Positions 6,760-7,491 of a DNA stretch of 7,491 bases are shown here, in pieces. The stretch is from DSNY01 sp040752195 (GTDB taxonomy: Bacteria > Pseudomonadota > Gammaproteobacteria > Burkholderiales > Burkholderiaceae_F): NCBI GenBank assembly GCA_040752195.1, contig JBFMFC010000105.1, forward strand, positions 1 to 7,491. The letters run 5' to 3'. Every line of letters starts with the position of its first letter. Within the stretch, counting starts at the first letter, position 1. The translations under genes were made by a program, and so were the position numbers. The notes beneath the pieces were generated by a model. It saw nothing but the letters and a program-made list of their open reading frames with translations, searched no databases and was not told the origin of the DNA.

Positions 6760-6941
6760 GAGCCCGGCGGCACGACTCGCGCCCGCAGCCGTTTGATGAA
6801 ACGGCGCGCGAGCGCGAGCGTGTACGCGTCCAGGTCGAGGCGTCGCAAGTCGCGCTCGATCGAAGCGGCGAACAGGCTCATCCGGTTGAACGCTCGGCGC
6901 GCCTCGCGGCGTGTCGGTGCAGCAGGCCCTGGGCTTGACAT
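6756..6941 (-). CDS. Small basic 61-residue protein, end of phage tail-side operon
   Basis: ATG at 6941 follows the upstream gene's stop (6952-6954) by 10 nt. The upstream stop is embedded in a TGAGG Shine-Dalgarno about 8 nt before this ATG, which supports coupled translation. The product is arginine-rich (RREARRAF, about 12-19; ARRFIKRLRARV, about 45-56), predicted helical, with no TM segment. No family is recognised. It ends in TAG at 6756, overlapping the stop of the opposite-strand gene. Context makes it a phage gene of unknown role. Confidence 0.6.
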   Translation of the reverse strand: MSSPGPAAPTRREARRAFNRMSLFAASIERDLRRLDLDAYTLALARRFIKRLRARVVPPGS

Positions 6942-6951
6942 CAGCGACGCC

Positions 6952-7164
6952 TCAGCGCGGCGGCCGCCACTCGATCCGCAGCGCGCGATCCATCATCCGC
7001 TTGAGCTTCACCGGATCGATCTCAGCGCCCGTGAGGCGGTTGACGATCAGCAACGCGCCGACGTACAGCGGCCACCACCACGCCCAGCGCGCGACGAATG
7101 TGCTGCCGTCCGGCTGGCGCTGCTCGCCGCGCGCGCCGAAGAGCCCAGTCCACAGATCAGGCAT
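6952..7164 (-). CDS. Small single-TM 70-residue protein, probable prophage gene
   Basis: ATG at 7164 overlaps the 3' end of the tape-measure-like gene by 8 bp (AATGCCTGA). There is no strong ribosome site of its own, so translation is probably coupled. A tryptophan-rich hydrophobic segment (WAWWWPLYVGALLIVNRL, about 27-44) is likely one membrane helix, followed by a short basic tail (KLKRMMDRALRIEWRPPR, 53-70). The frame is open further upstream to 7311, but that part lies over the preceding gene in another frame and has shadow-like composition. I do not recognise the family. Small membrane proteins next to tail genes are common in siphophages. Confidence 0.7.
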   Translation of the reverse strand: MPDLWTGLFGARGEQRQPDGSTFVARWAWWWPLYVGALLIVNRLTGAEIDPVKLKRMMDRALRIEWRPPR

Positions 7165-7491
7165 TGGCGAAGGCACCGCCGCGGCGCATGTTCTCGAAGA
7201 TCCGCCGCTCGGAAAGGCGCATCGCCTGGTCGACTGCGACTGCGATCTGCGCGCGGTCGGTGCGGCTGTCGATGTAGATCGTCGGTGCGATGCTGATGCC
7301 CGGCCGATCATTCCAGCCGCCGCGACGGTTCTCCTCCGCGCGAACGATCCGCTCGCCGCGGTGAACCACGGCCAGCATGTCGCGCGGCACGTACGGCGTG
7401 CCGGTGTCGAACGCCGGCAGGCCGCTCTTGAACAGGTCGACGAGGAACGCGCCGGCCGGCTCGGTGATCGCCTTGCGCACGAAGATCCGCA
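7157..7491 (-). CDS. Phage tail tape-measure-like protein, C-terminal end (5' part outside window)
   Basis: An open frame enters from the right edge and ends in TGA at 7157, giving 110 visible residues. It contains AFDTGTPYVPRDMLAVVHRG followed by ERIVRAEENRRGG. This 'YVPRDMLAVVHRGE' block is characteristic of the C-termini of tail length tape-measure proteins in tailed phages, where it follows the long helical ruler region. The last part (IAVAVDQAMRLSERRIFENM) is helical and fits the same family. It would set tail length during virion assembly. The start codon and the bulk of the protein lie beyond the window. Other tail proteins with similar ends are possible, but tape measure is the best match. 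Confidence 0.75.
   Translation of the reverse strand, partial: RIFVRKAITEPAGAFLVDLFKSGLPAFDTGTPYVPRDMLAVVHRGERIVRAEENRRGGWNDRPGISIAPTIYIDSRTDRAQIAVAVDQAMRLSERRIFENMRRGGAFANA

Noticed and set aside
6793..7296. A 167-codon plus-strand open frame opposite the tail genes
   Set aside because: Arg/Ala-rich translation without motifs, antisense to three ORFs that have coupled starts and a recognisable tape-measure end.

Overview
The window is GC-rich DNA from a proteobacterium. The protein sequences (ParE, and a PAS/GGDEF/EAL signalling protein directly downstream of it) fit a betaproteobacterium. A Rhodocyclales/Zoogloeaceae-type genome is my best guess from gene content and style, but it is an inference that I could not test. 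The right end is clearly phage-derived.

Layout. (1) Bases 1-3170, minus strand: a very large membrane-anchored cyclic-di-GMP signalling protein with two TM helices, four PAS domains, a GGDEF domain with a degenerate signature, and an EAL domain with all expected catalytic residues. It runs off the left edge close to its C-terminus. (2) Bases 3171-3308: a short spacer with a strong hairpin. (3) Bases 3309-5596, minus strand: parE, the ATPase/TOPRIM subunit of topoisomerase IV. It is interrupted by 100 N flanked by two identical 127-bp copies. Removing the N run and one copy (227 bp) restores one uninterrupted 686-residue frame, so this is an assembly artefact and the gene is intact. ParE also carries a short in-frame, hairpin-rich insertion. 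(4) Bases 5597-5939: a 343-bp non-coding region with two consensus DnaA boxes in perfect inverted orientation over the likely parE promoter, and a structured leader reading rightwards. (5) Bases 5940-6759, plus strand: a tightly coupled set of three unrecognised genes of 116, 20 and 137 codons, each joined to the next by an ATGA start/stop overlap. (6) Bases 6756-7491, minus strand: the end of a phage tail module, with the C-terminus of a tape-measure-like protein followed by two small coupled genes (70 aa with one TM segment, and a basic 61 aa protein).

The parE and signalling genes are collinear and could share a transcript. The plus-strand cassette and the tail genes converge so closely that their stop codons overlap on a CTAG. 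The host/prophage boundary probably lies between the parE start and about 6750; no tRNA, integrase or obvious att repeat is visible. The best candidates for new biology are the DnaA-box palindrome at the parE promoter and the coupled cassette with its 20-codon micro-ORF and structured leader.
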